The notes beneath the pieces are model-generated. The model was not told the DNA's origin and did not search any database. It saw nothing but the letters and a program-made list of their open reading frames with translations. Positions 28,332-37,583 of a stretch of DNA of 64,000 bases are shown piece after piece. The stretch is taken from the NCBI GenBank assembly GCA_009784825.1, contig WQXO01000007.1, positions 81,474-145,473 of the forward strand. Direction: 5' to 3'. Every line of letters begins with the position of its first letter. Position 1 is the first letter of the stretch. This DNA comes from Oscillospiraceae bacterium (GTDB lineage Bacteria; Bacillota; Clostridia; Oscillospirales; Ruminococcaceae). The translations under genes and the position numbers were made by a program.

Positions 28332-29495
28332 ATGGACATTGTTTTTATCTTCGGAATAATACTCGTTATCAGTGCGTTATCCTGTAAAACCGCTAACAAG
28401 GTCGGCTTGCCCGTGTTGGTCGGTTTTATTCTGATTGGTGTGCTAATCGGAAATTTCTTCCGTTTCGATGACATGGAAATTGTTGACCATATTTGTAACT
28501 TCGCTTTATTGCTGATTATTTTCACGGGTGGGTTTCACACCGATTTTGCAAGGGCTAAACCGGTTCTCGCTGTATCCTCCGCTATATCAATCGGGGGGAC
28601 TGTTCTGACTGCGGCTTTGTCCGGTGCTTTTGCCTATTATGTTTTGAACCTCGGTTTTTACCCGTCCATCTTGCTTGGTGTAATTATCTCATCGACTGAC
28701 GTGGCTTCGGTTTTCTCTGCACTTCAATCTAAACGAATGGTTTTGAAAAATGACCTTGATTCTGTTTTGGAATTGGAAAGCGGTTCTAATGAACCATTTG
28801 CTCATATTCTGACAATCGTGTTCATCGCACTTGCAACCGGCTCAAGCAATGCACCGTTGGTTTTTATTGTAGAATTAGGTGTGGGAATTATTGTGGGTGT
28901 TGCTTTCGCAAAGTTAGGGCAGTTTTTGATTAACCGATTGAGAGTGGACATTGACGGGGTTTACGGGGTTCTCCTGTGCGGGCTGGCGTTCCTTATATTC
29001 GGGGCTGCGGCTCAGCTTGGTGGGAGCGGATTCTTGGCTGTGTACATAGGCGGCATGATTATGGGGAATGGCAGGTTAGTGTATAAGGGGTCGCTTTCAA
29101 GAATGTATAGTGCGGTTTCTATGCTTATGCAGATTGTATTATTTATCGTTTTGGGAATACTGTTTATACCGTCATTAGAAAAAATTGAATCAGTTTGGAA
29201 GGTCGCAGGGACAGGATTACTGTTCGCCTTGTTCTTGTTCTTGGTTGCACGCCCTTTGGCAATGTTCTTGATTATGAAGCTGTTCCGCCGCCCTTGGAGA
29301 GAAATCGTATTCGTGTCGTGGGCGGGGTTTAGAGGGGCTTCCTCCATTGTTTTCGCCACGCATTTGTTGACGGAGAAATTGGAATATTCCGAATATGTCT
29401 TCAGCATTGTGTTTTTTACGGTAATACTGTCGGTAACAGTGCAAAGTTCGTTTATCCGCCCGATTGCAAAAAAGTTAAAATTAGTGGAAGAATAA
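28332..29495 (+). CDS. Cation:proton antiporter (CPA family)
   Basis: 387 aa with about 12 hydrophobic segments. The start (KVGLPVLVGFILIGVLIG), the SSTDVASVFSAL stretch and the later FRGASSIVFA match Na+/H+ or K+/H+ antiporters of the CPA group. The family's usual C-terminal TrkA-type domains are absent; the protein stops after the last helix. It lies between the REC-DHp gene and the ATPase-muramidase fusion with short gaps, suggesting one ion/envelope transcript. Confidence 0.88.
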   Translation: MDIVFIFGIILVISALSCKTANKVGLPVLVGFILIGVLIGNFFRFDDMEIVDHICNFALLLIIFTGGFHTDFARAKPVLAVSSAISIGGTVLTAALSGAFAYYVLNLGFYPSILLGVIISSTDVASVFSALQSKRMVLKNDLDSVLELESGSNEPFAHILTIVFIALATGSSNAPLVFIVELGVGIIVGVAFAKLGQFLINRLRVDIDGVYGVLLCGLAFLIFGAAAQLGGSGFLAVYIGGMIMGNGRLVYKGSLSRMYSAVSMLMQIVLFIVLGILFIPSLEKIESVWKVAGTGLLFALFLFLVARPLAMFLIMKLFRRPWREIVFVSWAGFRGASSIVFATHLLTEKLEYSEYVFSIVFFTVILSVTVQSSFIRPIAKKLKLVEE

Positions 29496-29514
29496 AAGAA
29501 ACAGGAATTTTAAA

Positions 29515-32500
29515 ATGAACGCTTACATTGAGTCAAAGGAAACACTTGTAAAAACCTATAACACCGACATGCTCTCGGGATTAACCGATGAGCAGGCTGT
29601 TAAAAATGCCGCAGAATTCGGTGTAAACTCGCTTACTAAAAAGAAGCCTGTGTCACTTTTAAAAAGAATATGGCTCGCTTCAACCGAACCTATGCTCATT
29701 CTGTTGATTGTCGCCGCTTTAATTGCGGTTACGGTTAACATAATTCGCTATTCGGCGGGCGGGCATTTTGATTGGCCCGAATGCATCGGTATATTCGTTG
29801 CGATTATTCTGTCGGTGGCAATTGCTGTTATTATGGAGGGCAAGAGTGCTAAAGCATTTGAGGCACTTAATAAAATTAACGAAGATATTGTTGTGAAAGT
29901 TATCCGCAACGGCAGTACTGTTATGTTAAACCAAAAAGACATTGTTGTGGGAGATATTCTTATAATCTCGACAGGTGACAGAGTTCCCGCTGACGGAAGA
30001 CTGATAAGCAGCAGTGAGCTTCATGCGGACGAATCTATGCTGACGGGAGAATCAGTTCCTGCTGAAAAAGATTCCGAAGCAGTTATTACTGATGTGAAAA
30101 CACCGTTAGCGGAACGTGTAAACATGTTATATTCCGGGACGTTTATTACATCGGGGTTCGGGCAGTTAATCGTTACCGGGGTGGGCGACAGCACCGAATT
30201 CGGGAAAATTGCGGGTGAACTGAATAATAAGAAAAGCGATTCTGAAAAGTCCACCCCTTTACAGGAAAAGTTAGCACGAATGAGTAAGCTGATTACGCTG
30301 TTCGGGGTTATTGCCGCCGCTATTGTTTTTGTTGTACAGTTAATTAATTTTTCAAAAAACGGTGTGTTACATTTTGAGGAAGTGATGGACGCTTTCGTAA
30401 CAAGTATTGTGTTAATTGTTGCCGCTGTTCCTGAGGGATTGCCGACAATTGTGGCAGTGTCGCTTTCGATTAATATTATTAAATTGGCAAAGCAAAACGC
30501 ACTTGTTAAAAAAATGATTGCCTGTGAAACTGTCGGCTGTGTTAATATAATCTGCTCGGACAAAACAGGTACACTCACCGAGAACCGCATGACCGTAGTC
30601 AATGAAATAACAAGCGATATAATTATAAAAAACATTCAAATAAACAGCACTGCCGAATTAGGGGAGGACAATACATTCATCGGCAACCCAACCGAGTGTG
30701 CGTTACTTGTAAGGGCAGGCGATTATAAAAAAGCCCGCCGTGAAGCGGAAATTGTAACAGTTATGCCGTTTTCCTCCCAAGAGAAAATGATGACTACGGT
30801 GGTACTCGAAAACAGCGATAATGTGTCTTATTACAAGGGCAGTCCCGAAAGAATTATGGCATTGTGCGATGATTATTCCGCTGAGGAGGAGATTATCGCT
30901 TATGAGGAAAAGTCCTGCCGAATTATTGCATTCGCACATAGTATTAACAGCGGTTCGCCGCAGTTTGACGGGTTCGCCGCAATCGCTGACCCCATTCGTG
31001 AGGAGGTATACGAAGCTGCCGAGAACTGCTTCAGGGCGGGGATTGAAATAAAAATGCTGACCGGCGATAATATAATTACTGCCACTGCCATAGCTAATGA
31101 ACTGCACTTACTCGACGGTGGAAAAATCGCTGTTGAGGCAAGAGAATTAGAAGAGTTATCTGATGAGGAATTGGCTGAGAAAATCAAGAATATCGCTGTT
31201 ATTGCACGGAGTACGCCTACTATAAAAATGCGTGTGGTTAAATTATTAAAAGAAGCAGGCAATGTCATTGCGGTTACGGGGGACGGGATAAACGACGCTC
31301 CCGCTATTAAAAACGCTGACGTTGGGATTGCTATGGGGATTGCGGGGACAGAGGTTTCTAAGGAAGCCAGCGACATTGTTTTATTAAATGATTCATTCGC
31401 AACCATTGCGAGGGCGATTGAATGGGGGCGAGGAATTTACGAGAATTTCAAAAGGTTCATCGTGTTCCAGCTTACTGTGAATGTTTCATCAGTTACTGTA
31501 GTCCTTGCGTCGGTGCTTATGGGATTGAAAGAACCGTTCACTGCATTGCAGTTGTTGTGGATTAATATAATAATGGACGGTCCACCCGCTTTGACCTTAG
31601 GGTTGGAACCGCCTCATAAAAACTTGATGGATAACCCACCGGTTAAGCGAAGTGAAAACATCGTTTCTAAGAAATTGTTGGCACGGATAGGCGTGTCGGG
31701 ATTGTATATTTCTGTAGTGTTTTTATTGCAATATACCGTGAATTTCCTCGGTGCAACCGACGAGCAACGAATGACTGTTCTGTTTGCATTGTTCGCAATG
31801 TTCCAATTATTTAACTCGTTTAACTGCCGTGTCCTCGGCAATGAAAGCATATTCCCAACGTTTTTCAAAAACAAAATTATGTTAGCGGCAGTTTCAGTTA
31901 CGTTTGTTATGCAAATATTAATTATACAATTCGCAGGGGATTTCTTTAAAGTAATCCCGCTTAGTTTCGATATGTGGGTGAGAGTTATTGCTGTTGCTTC
32001 AAGTGTGATTGTGCTGACAGAGCTTGTGAAGTTAGTCAGGCGGGCAGGCAAGAAAGCGTTATATGTGATTGTTCCTGTTATCGTTGTATTATCGGTATTG
32101 TGCTTGCTTTTATATAATGGGGTAATTTGGTTTAACAATCCGTCAACACAAAAATACCCCGTGAGAGGGGTAGATGTTTCATCGTATCAAGGTGTTATTG
32201 ACTGGGAAATTCTCGCCGATAATAATATAGATTTCGCATTTATCAAAGCAACGGAGGGAAGCAGTCACGTTGATGAAAAGTTCGCCTATAACTGGGAGAA
32301 AGCATTGTCCGATACAGATTTGTTAATTGGGGCATATCACTTTTTCAGTTATGACAGTTCGGGTATAACACAGGCGGAGAATTTTATAAAAACCGTTCCC
32401 ATTGTATCGGGGACTCTGCCGCCTGTAATAGATATAGAATTCTACGGAGATATAGAAAAAAATCTGCCCTCTCGAGAGCATACCGGTGAAATACTGAACG

Positions 32501-32775
32501 ATATGTTAATAATACTTGAGGAGCATTACGGACACAAGCCGATAATATACGCTACCATGAAATCGTATAACCTGTACATTAAAAACGAATATGAGGAATA
32601 CCCGATTTGGATAAGAGATGTGATTAAAAAGCCGGTTCTCCCCGATGGGAGGGAATGGGTGTTCTGGCAGTATTCCCACCGTGAAACCTTAAACGGTTAT
32701 GACGGGGTTGAAAGGTTCATTGATATGAATGTGTTTTACGGTTCGACATATGAGCTTAGGGAACTTACAGATTAA
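29515..32775 (+). CDS. P-type cation ATPase fused to a GH25 muramidase
   Basis: 1086 aa in one uninterrupted frame. Residues 1 to about 845 are a complete P2-type ATPase: LTGES, D349 in SDKTGTLT, VPEGLPTIV, TGDGINDAPAIKNADVG and C-terminal M7-M10 helices. An extra helix follows at about 850-870. Residues 883-1086 are a GH25 lysozyme-like domain with D887 in VRGVDVSSYQG and D973/E975 in PPVIDIE. The added helix would place the muramidase outside the membrane, facing peptidoglycan, while the ATPase head stays inside. No start site precedes the GH25 part, so it is not a separate gene. AGGAA precedes the ATG. The 3' end overlaps the convergent comFC gene by 11 bp. Confidence 0.9.
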   Translation: MNAYIESKETLVKTYNTDMLSGLTDEQAVKNAAEFGVNSLTKKKPVSLLKRIWLASTEPMLILLIVAALIAVTVNIIRYSAGGHFDWPECIGIFVAIILSVAIAVIMEGKSAKAFEALNKINEDIVVKVIRNGSTVMLNQKDIVVGDILIISTGDRVPADGRLISSSELHADESMLTGESVPAEKDSEAVITDVKTPLAERVNMLYSGTFITSGFGQLIVTGVGDSTEFGKIAGELNNKKSDSEKSTPLQEKLARMSKLITLFGVIAAAIVFVVQLINFSKNGVLHFEEVMDAFVTSIVLIVAAVPEGLPTIVAVSLSINIIKLAKQNALVKKMIACETVGCVNIICSDKTGTLTENRMTVVNEITSDIIIKNIQINSTAELGEDNTFIGNPTECALLVRAGDYKKARREAEIVTVMPFSSQEKMMTTVVLENSDNVSYYKGSPERIMALCDDYSAEEEIIAYEEKSCRIIAFAHSINSGSPQFDGFAAIADPIREEVYEAAENCFRAGIEIKMLTGDNIITATAIANELHLLDGGKIAVEARELEELSDEELAEKIKNIAVIARSTPTIKMRVVKLLKEAGNVIAVTGDGINDAPAIKNADVGIAMGIAGTEVSKEASDIVLLNDSFATIARAIEWGRGIYENFKRFIVFQLTVNVSSVTVVLASVLMGLKEPFTALQLLWINIIMDGPPALTLGLEPPHKNLMDNPPVKRSENIVSKKLLARIGVSGLYISVVFLLQYTVNFLGATDEQRMTVLFALFAMFQLFNSFNCRVLGNESIFPTFFKNKIMLAAVSVTFVMQILIIQFAGDFFKVIPLSFDMWVRVIAVASSVIVLTELVKLVRRAGKKALYVIVPVIVVLSVLCLLLYNGVIWFNNPSTQKYPVRGVDVSSYQGVIDWEILADNNIDFAFIKATEGSSHVDEKFAYNWEKALSDTDLLIGAYHFFSYDSSGITQAENFIKTVPIVSGTLPPVIDIEFYGDIEKNLPSREHTGEILNDMLIILEEHYGHKPIIYATMKSYNLYIKNEYEEYPIWIRDVIKKPVLPDGREWVFWQYSHRETLNGYDGVERFIDMNVFYGSTYELRELTD

Positions 32776-33385
32776 CTGCCGCAATGACCGCCGTGTATAC
32801 CTTTTCCGCACCTGCAAAGCGAAGAATTTCCGCCGCCTCTTCGAGTGTTGAGCCGGTCGCACGAACATCGTCAATGAGAAGTATGTTTTTTGCGATTTTG
32901 TGATTTTTCGTAACAGTAAATGCACCTTTAAGATTCTCACGGCGTTCTTCCGCTGTGAGGTCTTTTTGTGTTTCGGTATTGCGGATTTTTTTGAGTAGTT
33001 TCACGTCGCAGGGAATGTTCATTAATTGACCGAGTTCCTCTGCGACTAATGCGGGCGGATTATATCCGCTTATTTTTATTCGATGTTTACTCGCGGGAAT
33101 ACAAGTTATTAAATCAATATTTATATCAAGAATATCGTATATCAGTTTAGCGGCGGCGGACACTGCGTAACCGTTGCCACCCTCCTTTATGCTGAAAATA
33201 AACGGTTTAATCTTCTCGGTGTATTCAAACACTGCAATATTATCCGAATCGTTTTTGTGAAATTCATAATTGTCGATACAGGAATTGCACCAGTAGGCAT
33301 TATATGTGATTATCTCGTTACAAAACGGACAGCGGTTCGGGTAAAGAACGTCAAGTGCGAGGCGTTTTAACTCGTAAGCGGTCAT
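32765..33385 (-). CDS. comFC: ComFC-type phosphoribosyltransferase-like protein
   Basis: 206 aa. An N-terminal four-Cys zinc site (C19, C22, C33, C36) is followed by a type I phosphoribosyltransferase fold with the PRPP loop ILLIDDVRATGST. ComFC is needed for uptake of DNA during natural transformation in Bacillus. Its start overlaps the recD2 stop (4 bp), and its stop codon lies inside the end of the convergent ATPase-muramidase gene. Confidence 0.92.
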   Translation of the reverse strand: MTAYELKRLALDVLYPNRCPFCNEIITYNAYWCNSCIDNYEFHKNDSDNIAVFEYTEKIKPFIFSIKEGGNGYAVSAAAKLIYDILDINIDLITCIPASKHRIKISGYNPPALVAEELGQLMNIPCDVKLLKKIRNTETQKDLTAEERRENLKGAFTVTKNHKIAKNILLIDDVRATGSTLEEAAEILRFAGAEKVYTAVIAAVNL

Positions 33386-35583
33386 TCGTCCTCCTGTGTC
33401 ATCAACGTCCGCAAGCAGGAATAACGGATTGTTTTTTTATCGTTGTTCGTCATTTGTAATATAGTTTCTGCCCTGCCTACGATAATTAATAAATCCCTCG
33501 CCCTTGTTACTCCCGTGTATAACAGACTGCGGTATAACAGTTTCCTTGCGGCTGTCGGGAGCGGCAGAATTACTGCCCTGTACTCACTGCCTTGACTCTT
33601 ATGGACGGTTATTGCAAAAGCGTGTTCGATTTTATTAAACAGTCCGGGTGGGATTGCCGCTACTCTGCCGTCGAAGTTTACGATTAGACTACCCGAGTGG
33701 CGGTCAATGTCGGTGATTATTCCAATATCGCCGTTAAACACACCCATGCCCCTTTCGCCGCCACGCTTCCACTCGATATTATAATCGTTGACGGTCTGCA
33801 TGACCTTGTCGCCTATTCGGAATGTCACATCGAAATACTTCACCTCACGTTTTTTAACCGAAGCAGGGTTAATTGCACTTTGTAACGATTTATTGAGCTC
33901 ACGTGTTCCCGCTTGACCCATTTTTGTCGGGGTCAGCACTTGTATGTCTTCTATCGGGTTGAACCCGTAAGCGTCGGGTAAGCGTGTTTGTACCAATCCT
34001 GTAACAGTTTTTGATATTTCGTCCTCGGTGTTGCAATTAATAAAGAAGAAGTCCTTGTCACGAACGTTCAACTCGGGGGCAGTGCCATTGACAATACTGT
34101 GGGCGTTTGTGACAATCAGACTTTCGGCAGCTTGGCGGAAAATTTCGGTCAGCCTTATGCTTTCAATTTTTTTCGATGCTATTAAGTCCCTTAGAATATT
34201 CCCTGCACCCACTGACGGTAATTGGTCGGAATCGCCCACCATTATTAACTTTGAATCGTTCTTCACAGCACGCAGAAGTGATTCAAATAAAAGTGTGTCT
34301 ACCATTGACATTTCATCAATTATTATAACATCGGATTTAATTGGGTTGAGCTCGTTTTTCTTGAACTTCAGCATGTTTTCCTGTGAGGCATCTACTTCTA
34401 ATAATCGGTGAATAGTCATCGCTCTTTCACCTGTTAATTCTGACATGCGTTTCGCCGCTCTCCCTGTGGGGGCGGCTAATGATAATGTGTTTCTTTTACG
34501 CTTAAGCAGTTGAATTACGGCGTTAAGCGTGGTGGTTTTACCTGTACCGGGCCCGCCTGTTAAAATCAGCAGATTGTTCCCTAAGCAACCGTTGATTGCC
34601 GCCTTTTGAAGAGTTTCATAGGTTATGCCCTCTGCCCATTCTATACCCGCAATTTCCTCGGAAAAGTCAGCCGTGACTTTCGGGTTAAACTTGAGCATTT
34701 TATTAAGCTTATCCGTTATATATTGCTCTGCCTTGTAGTAGGCGGCGAGATAGACAAATTCGTGCTTACTGATGTCTAAAACATAGAAGCGACCCTCGTC
34801 CACCCCTTCGTATAGACCTATGTCAAAAGCGTCACGGGTTAAACCGATATACTCGATTGCACAATCACGTAGCTGGCTCATAGGAAGGCAGGTATGCCCC
34901 ATACCCGTGTTACTGAGGAGAATATGCGAGATTGCCGCTTTAACACGGTTGATGGCGTTGGTGTCAATCCCGAACGCTTCGGCTAATTTATCGGCAGTTT
35001 CAAATTCAAGCTCTATCCCCTCTTCACAAAGAATGAACGGGTTCTCTTTAATTAATGCGATTGATGAGGTGTTGTACCTCTGCCATACCGCAATTGCCGT
35101 TGCGGGGCTTATACCGTATTCTGAGAGGAACGACATCACTGTGTTGACACCGCACAGCTTTCGATATTGTGTTCCGTAGGATATGGCTTTGTCAAGTGTT
35201 ATGCCTTTGATTTCGTGCAGGCGTTCGGGGGTGTTTTCGATAATGTCGAGTGTGCTTGTCCCGAATTTTTCTGTGATTTTTATAGCGGTTTTAACCCCGA
35301 TACCGGATATTATTCCGGAACCGAGGTAACGTGATATTTCTTCAACTGTTTCGGGAGGTGTGCGTTCTACCGTTTGTGCCTTGAACTGCTCACCGTATTT
35401 CGTGTCGATAATAAATGTTCCCGTAAGCAACAGCTTCTCCCCCTCGGCAATATCGCCGAGAACTCCCTTAACGGTAATCGGACTGCCGTCACAATCTAAC
35501 TCAAGAATGATAAAGCCGTTTTCTGCGTTTTTGAATATGACACTGTCCACAATTCCCGATATTGTTTTTACGGTTTCGTCCAT
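33382..35583 (-). CDS. recD2: RecD2 family ATP-dependent DNA helicase
   Basis: 733 aa, SF1 5'-3' helicase. N-terminal OB-like domain (KGVLGDIAEGEKLLLTGTF), helix-hairpin-helix region, Walker A GGPGTGKTT near 343, Walker B IIDEMSMVD, VGDSDQLPSVGAGNILRD, and the C-terminal UvrD-like motif AFAITVHKSQGSEY. RecD2 works in DNA repair or replication without RecBC. It is in an operon with comFC downstream and overlaps a small membrane gene upstream. Confidence 0.95.
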   Translation of the reverse strand: MDETVKTISGIVDSVIFKNAENGFIILELDCDGSPITVKGVLGDIAEGEKLLLTGTFIIDTKYGEQFKAQTVERTPPETVEEISRYLGSGIISGIGVKTAIKITEKFGTSTLDIIENTPERLHEIKGITLDKAISYGTQYRKLCGVNTVMSFLSEYGISPATAIAVWQRYNTSSIALIKENPFILCEEGIELEFETADKLAEAFGIDTNAINRVKAAISHILLSNTGMGHTCLPMSQLRDCAIEYIGLTRDAFDIGLYEGVDEGRFYVLDISKHEFVYLAAYYKAEQYITDKLNKMLKFNPKVTADFSEEIAGIEWAEGITYETLQKAAINGCLGNNLLILTGGPGTGKTTTLNAVIQLLKRKRNTLSLAAPTGRAAKRMSELTGERAMTIHRLLEVDASQENMLKFKKNELNPIKSDVIIIDEMSMVDTLLFESLLRAVKNDSKLIMVGDSDQLPSVGAGNILRDLIASKKIESIRLTEIFRQAAESLIVTNAHSIVNGTAPELNVRDKDFFFINCNTEDEISKTVTGLVQTRLPDAYGFNPIEDIQVLTPTKMGQAGTRELNKSLQSAINPASVKKREVKYFDVTFRIGDKVMQTVNDYNIEWKRGGERGMGVFNGDIGIITDIDRHSGSLIVNFDGRVAAIPPGLFNKIEHAFAITVHKSQGSEYRAVILPLPTAARKLLYRSLLYTGVTRARDLLIIVGRAETILQMTNNDKKTIRYSCLRTLMTQEDE

Positions 35584-35705
35584 ATTTTTGTATCTTTTTC
35601 TTTCCTGTATATAATTTTGATTATGAATTTACAAAGCATATTTACTGCTTGGATTGCACCGAATACTCCGAAGAATATTAATAAAAATAAGAAAAGTTCA
35701 TTCAT
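35568..35705 (-). CDS. Small membrane protein, 45 aa
   Basis: The frame begins MNELFLFLLIFFGVFGAIQA and ends in a basic tail; one transmembrane helix at about 4-30. AGGGGTG lies 6 nt before the ATG. The last 16 nt overlap the start of recD2, so translation may be coupled. The good ribosome binding site and operon position support it, but no family is recognised. Confidence 0.6.
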   Translation of the reverse strand: MNELFLFLLIFFGVFGAIQAVNMLCKFIIKIIYRKEKDTKIWTKP

Positions 35706-35716
35706 ATAAAACACCC

Positions 35717-35760
35717 CTGACGACAATTGACAGTTCACAATTGATAGTTAACAGTTGATG
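35717..35760. repeat. ACAATTG-type repeat
   Basis: Degenerate units (ACAATTGACAGTTCACAATT and similar) between prmA and the small membrane gene. Confidence 0.75.
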
Positions 35761-35780
35761 TATTATTATATGTGACTTAG

Positions 35781-36614
35781 TTAATTTTTGATACAGACTA
35801 AGGCAACCCAGTCTTCCTTTTCACGGGTTTCAATGATTATATAACCGGCATTGTTCAAGGCTTTTGTCACTTCGGGTAAACGGGTGTTGATAATTCCCGA
35901 TAAGAGAAGCTTGTTGCTTTTCGGGAATACACCTACCATTGAAATAATTATATCTGCGGTTATATTTGCGATTATTATGTCGTTGTCGTCGCCGAGTTCT
36001 TTTTGCAATGCTCTGTCGGCGGTTAAATCACCGCAGAATATCCTGTAGTTTTTGATATTGTTCGTGTCGAGCGTTTCTTTCGTGATGCGAGTGGCGTTTT
36101 CGGATATGTCAATTGCGGTAATTCTATCTGCACCGAGTAACCCTGCCGCCGCCGAGAGAATTCCGCTTCCGCACCCTATATCTGTTACATTATCGCCCGC
36201 TTTCACATGGTCTGACAGAAGTTCAAGACACAGATATGTCGAGGCGTGCTGACCCGTTCCGAAAGCTGAGCCGGGGTCTATTGTCAGCTGACAGTTGATA
36301 GTGGACAGTGTACAGTTATCGGTTTCCCATGTGGGTAAAATCGTCAACTTTCCTACGTTAAACGGCTTGAAGTATTGCTTCCAGTTGTTTGCCCAGTCCT
36401 CCTCGGCGACATATCCTGTCTTATATTCATAACCGAGATTTTGCACTTTTGAAAGAGTACCCCTGCCCTGCTCGTTGTCTTCGAGGTAAACTGTTATGTT
36501 CGGGAAACCCCCGCTGTCGAGTTCAAATCCGGTTATTCCCAAATCCAAAAGACGTGAAGTCATAAGCTCCACGTCTTGATTAGTTGTGTCAATTGTAAGT
36601 TTAATAAAGTTCAT
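35781..36614 (-). CDS. prmA: Ribosomal protein L11 methyltransferase
   Basis: 277 aa SAM-dependent methyltransferase. The catalytic domain begins IDPGSAFGTGQHAST and has the SAM loop VTDIGCGSGILS; the N-terminal domain binds L11. Residues about 98-110, just before the DPG motif, are encoded by an ACAATTG-type repeat (CTLSTINCQL), yet the spacing from Trp to DPG (16 residues) is close to that of ordinary PrmA, so the protein is probably active. It starts 3 bp after the upstream gene's stop, in the operon leading to recD2 and comFC. Confidence 0.93.
   Translation of the reverse strand: MNFIKLTIDTTNQDVELMTSRLLDLGITGFELDSGGFPNITVYLEDNEQGRGTLSKVQNLGYEYKTGYVAEEDWANNWKQYFKPFNVGKLTILPTWETDNCTLSTINCQLTIDPGSAFGTGQHASTYLCLELLSDHVKAGDNVTDIGCGSGILSAAAGLLGADRITAIDISENATRITKETLDTNNIKNYRIFCGDLTADRALQKELGDDNDIIIANITADIIISMVGVFPKSNKLLLSGIINTRLPEVTKALNNAGYIIIETREKEDWVALVCIKN
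36286..36322. repeat. ACAATTG-type repeat inside prmA
   Basis: AGCTGACAGTTGATAGTGG and following bases belong to the same family as the intergenic repeats, but are read in frame within a conserved gene. Confidence 0.75.
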
Positions 36615-36617
36615 AAT

Positions 36618-37145
36618 TTATGCTGATGCGTTGTAAATACTGCCTTTCTTCCTCGTTATATCCTCTGCACCCACTCTGAATAAATCAATGTAATCCGGGT
36701 TAACATATTTCGTAACCGTCCTTGTTTCGCCACCCGCTACGTAGGATTTTCCGCATTCGTGGCATGTCCCGTATATAATTCTCACCGATTGTGAGACCAC
36801 TTCCATGTTGTTTTCCTTGGCACGCTGCTGCTCGTTGCGGACATGCTCTTGCTCGTGGGCACGAACCATGTGTGCCGCTTCGTCCGGGGACATTTTTGTG
36901 GGGGCTTGGAAAGACACCGTTCCGTCACCCGATTTGTCTTGGTAGCGGCGGTTCTTGCAGGCTTCACATTCGCATAACGGGCAATCCCCGTCAAACCCGT
37001 CACGTTTCCTCGCAAAAGGAATCTTATGCCCGTTTTTGTCAGTCGCCTGCTGTTGTTCTTTTATAGCCTCGTTACGTGCTTCCTTACTGCCCGGAAGCCG
37101 CAGGATTTCATGTTCAACAATGTTGTTAAATATCGACATATTCAT
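36618..37145 (-). CDS. Putative zinc metalloprotease-like protein (SprA-related?)
   Basis: 175 aa. HEQEH at 97-101 fits the HExxH zinc site, and a six-Cys set (C55, C58, C60, C63, C128, C131) could bind another metal. No signal peptide is seen. The pattern AHMVRAHEQEHVRNEQ followed by a CxxC resembles the SprA-related group, for which no function is certain. It is the first gene of the prmA-recD2-comFC operon with GAGGGAG before the ATG. Confidence 0.65.
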   Translation of the reverse strand: MNMSIFNNIVEHEILRLPGSKEARNEAIKEQQQATDKNGHKIPFARKRDGFDGDCPLCECEACKNRRYQDKSGDGTVSFQAPTKMSPDEAAHMVRAHEQEHVRNEQQRAKENNMEVVSQSVRIIYGTCHECGKSYVAGGETRTVTKYVNPDYIDLFRVGAEDITRKKGSIYNASA

Positions 37146-37181
37146 AAAACTCCCTCGCTTCCTCTGTTTATAATTACTGCT

Positions 37182-37210
37182 ATTATAACAGCATGTGAAT
37201 AAAAATGCAA
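37182..37210 (-). promoter_or_regulatory. Promoter of the metalloprotease-prmA-recD2-comFC operon
   Basis: Minus strand TTGCAT, 17-bp spacer, TATAAT, about 37 nt upstream of the first ATG. Confidence 0.75.
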
Positions 37211-37299
37211 TAGTTATTTTGCAATTTTGTGCAAAAACACGGAAATTTTTAGTAAATTTGACATGGAAATTATATAAAAAAGAAATTTTTCAAAATAAC

Positions 37300-37328
37300 T
37301 TGACAAACTATTTCAAAGTGTGTATAAT
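37300..37328 (+). promoter_or_regulatory. Promoter of the four-tRNA operon
   Basis: TTGACA, 17-bp spacer, TATAAT, 23 nt before tRNA-Val. Confidence 0.9.
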
Positions 37329-37351
37329 GAGATATGCTGTAATGCAATTAA

Positions 37352-37424
37352 GGGAGCTTAGCTCAGCCGGGAGAGCACCTGCCTTACAAGCAGGGGGTCA
37401 CAGGTTCGAGCCCTGTAGCTCCCA
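37352..37424 (+). tRNA. tRNA-Val (anticodon TAC)
   Basis: 73-nt cloverleaf with acceptor GGGAGCT / AGCTCCC, anticodon loop CTTACAA and T-arm ACAGGTTCGAGCCCTGT. Confidence 0.96.
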
Positions 37425-37431
37425 CTCCCGA

Positions 37432-37505
37432 GGTCCAGTAGTTCAGTTGGTTAGAACGCTAGCCTGTCACGCTAGAGGTCGAGGGTTCGAGTCCCTTCTG
37501 GATCG
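37432..37505 (+). tRNA. tRNA-Asp (anticodon GTC)
   Basis: 74-nt cloverleaf with anticodon loop CTGTCAC and T-arm GAGGGTTCGAGTCCCTT. Discriminator G73 as expected for Asp. Confidence 0.96.
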
Positions 37506-37510
37506 TTTTT

Positions 37511-37583
37511 GCCCCTGTAGCTCAGTCGGTAGAGCAGTAGACTGAAAATCTACGTGTCGTTGGTTCAATTCCGACCGGGGGCA
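37511..37583 (+). tRNA. tRNA-Phe (anticodon GAA)
   Basis: 73-nt cloverleaf with anticodon loop CTGAAAA. The acceptor GCCCCTG pairs with CGGGGGC. Confidence 0.96.

Noticed and set aside
29515..32775. Two genes (ATPase and lysozyme) joined by a sequencing error
   Set aside because: The frame runs through a plausible extra membrane helix with no start codon or ribosome binding site before the GH25 part. Rejected as the first choice but kept as a check in the findings.
37195..37545. 116-aa frame across the tRNA genes
   Set aside because: It reads through tRNA-Val, -Asp and -Phe; such frames are artefacts of tRNA sequence.
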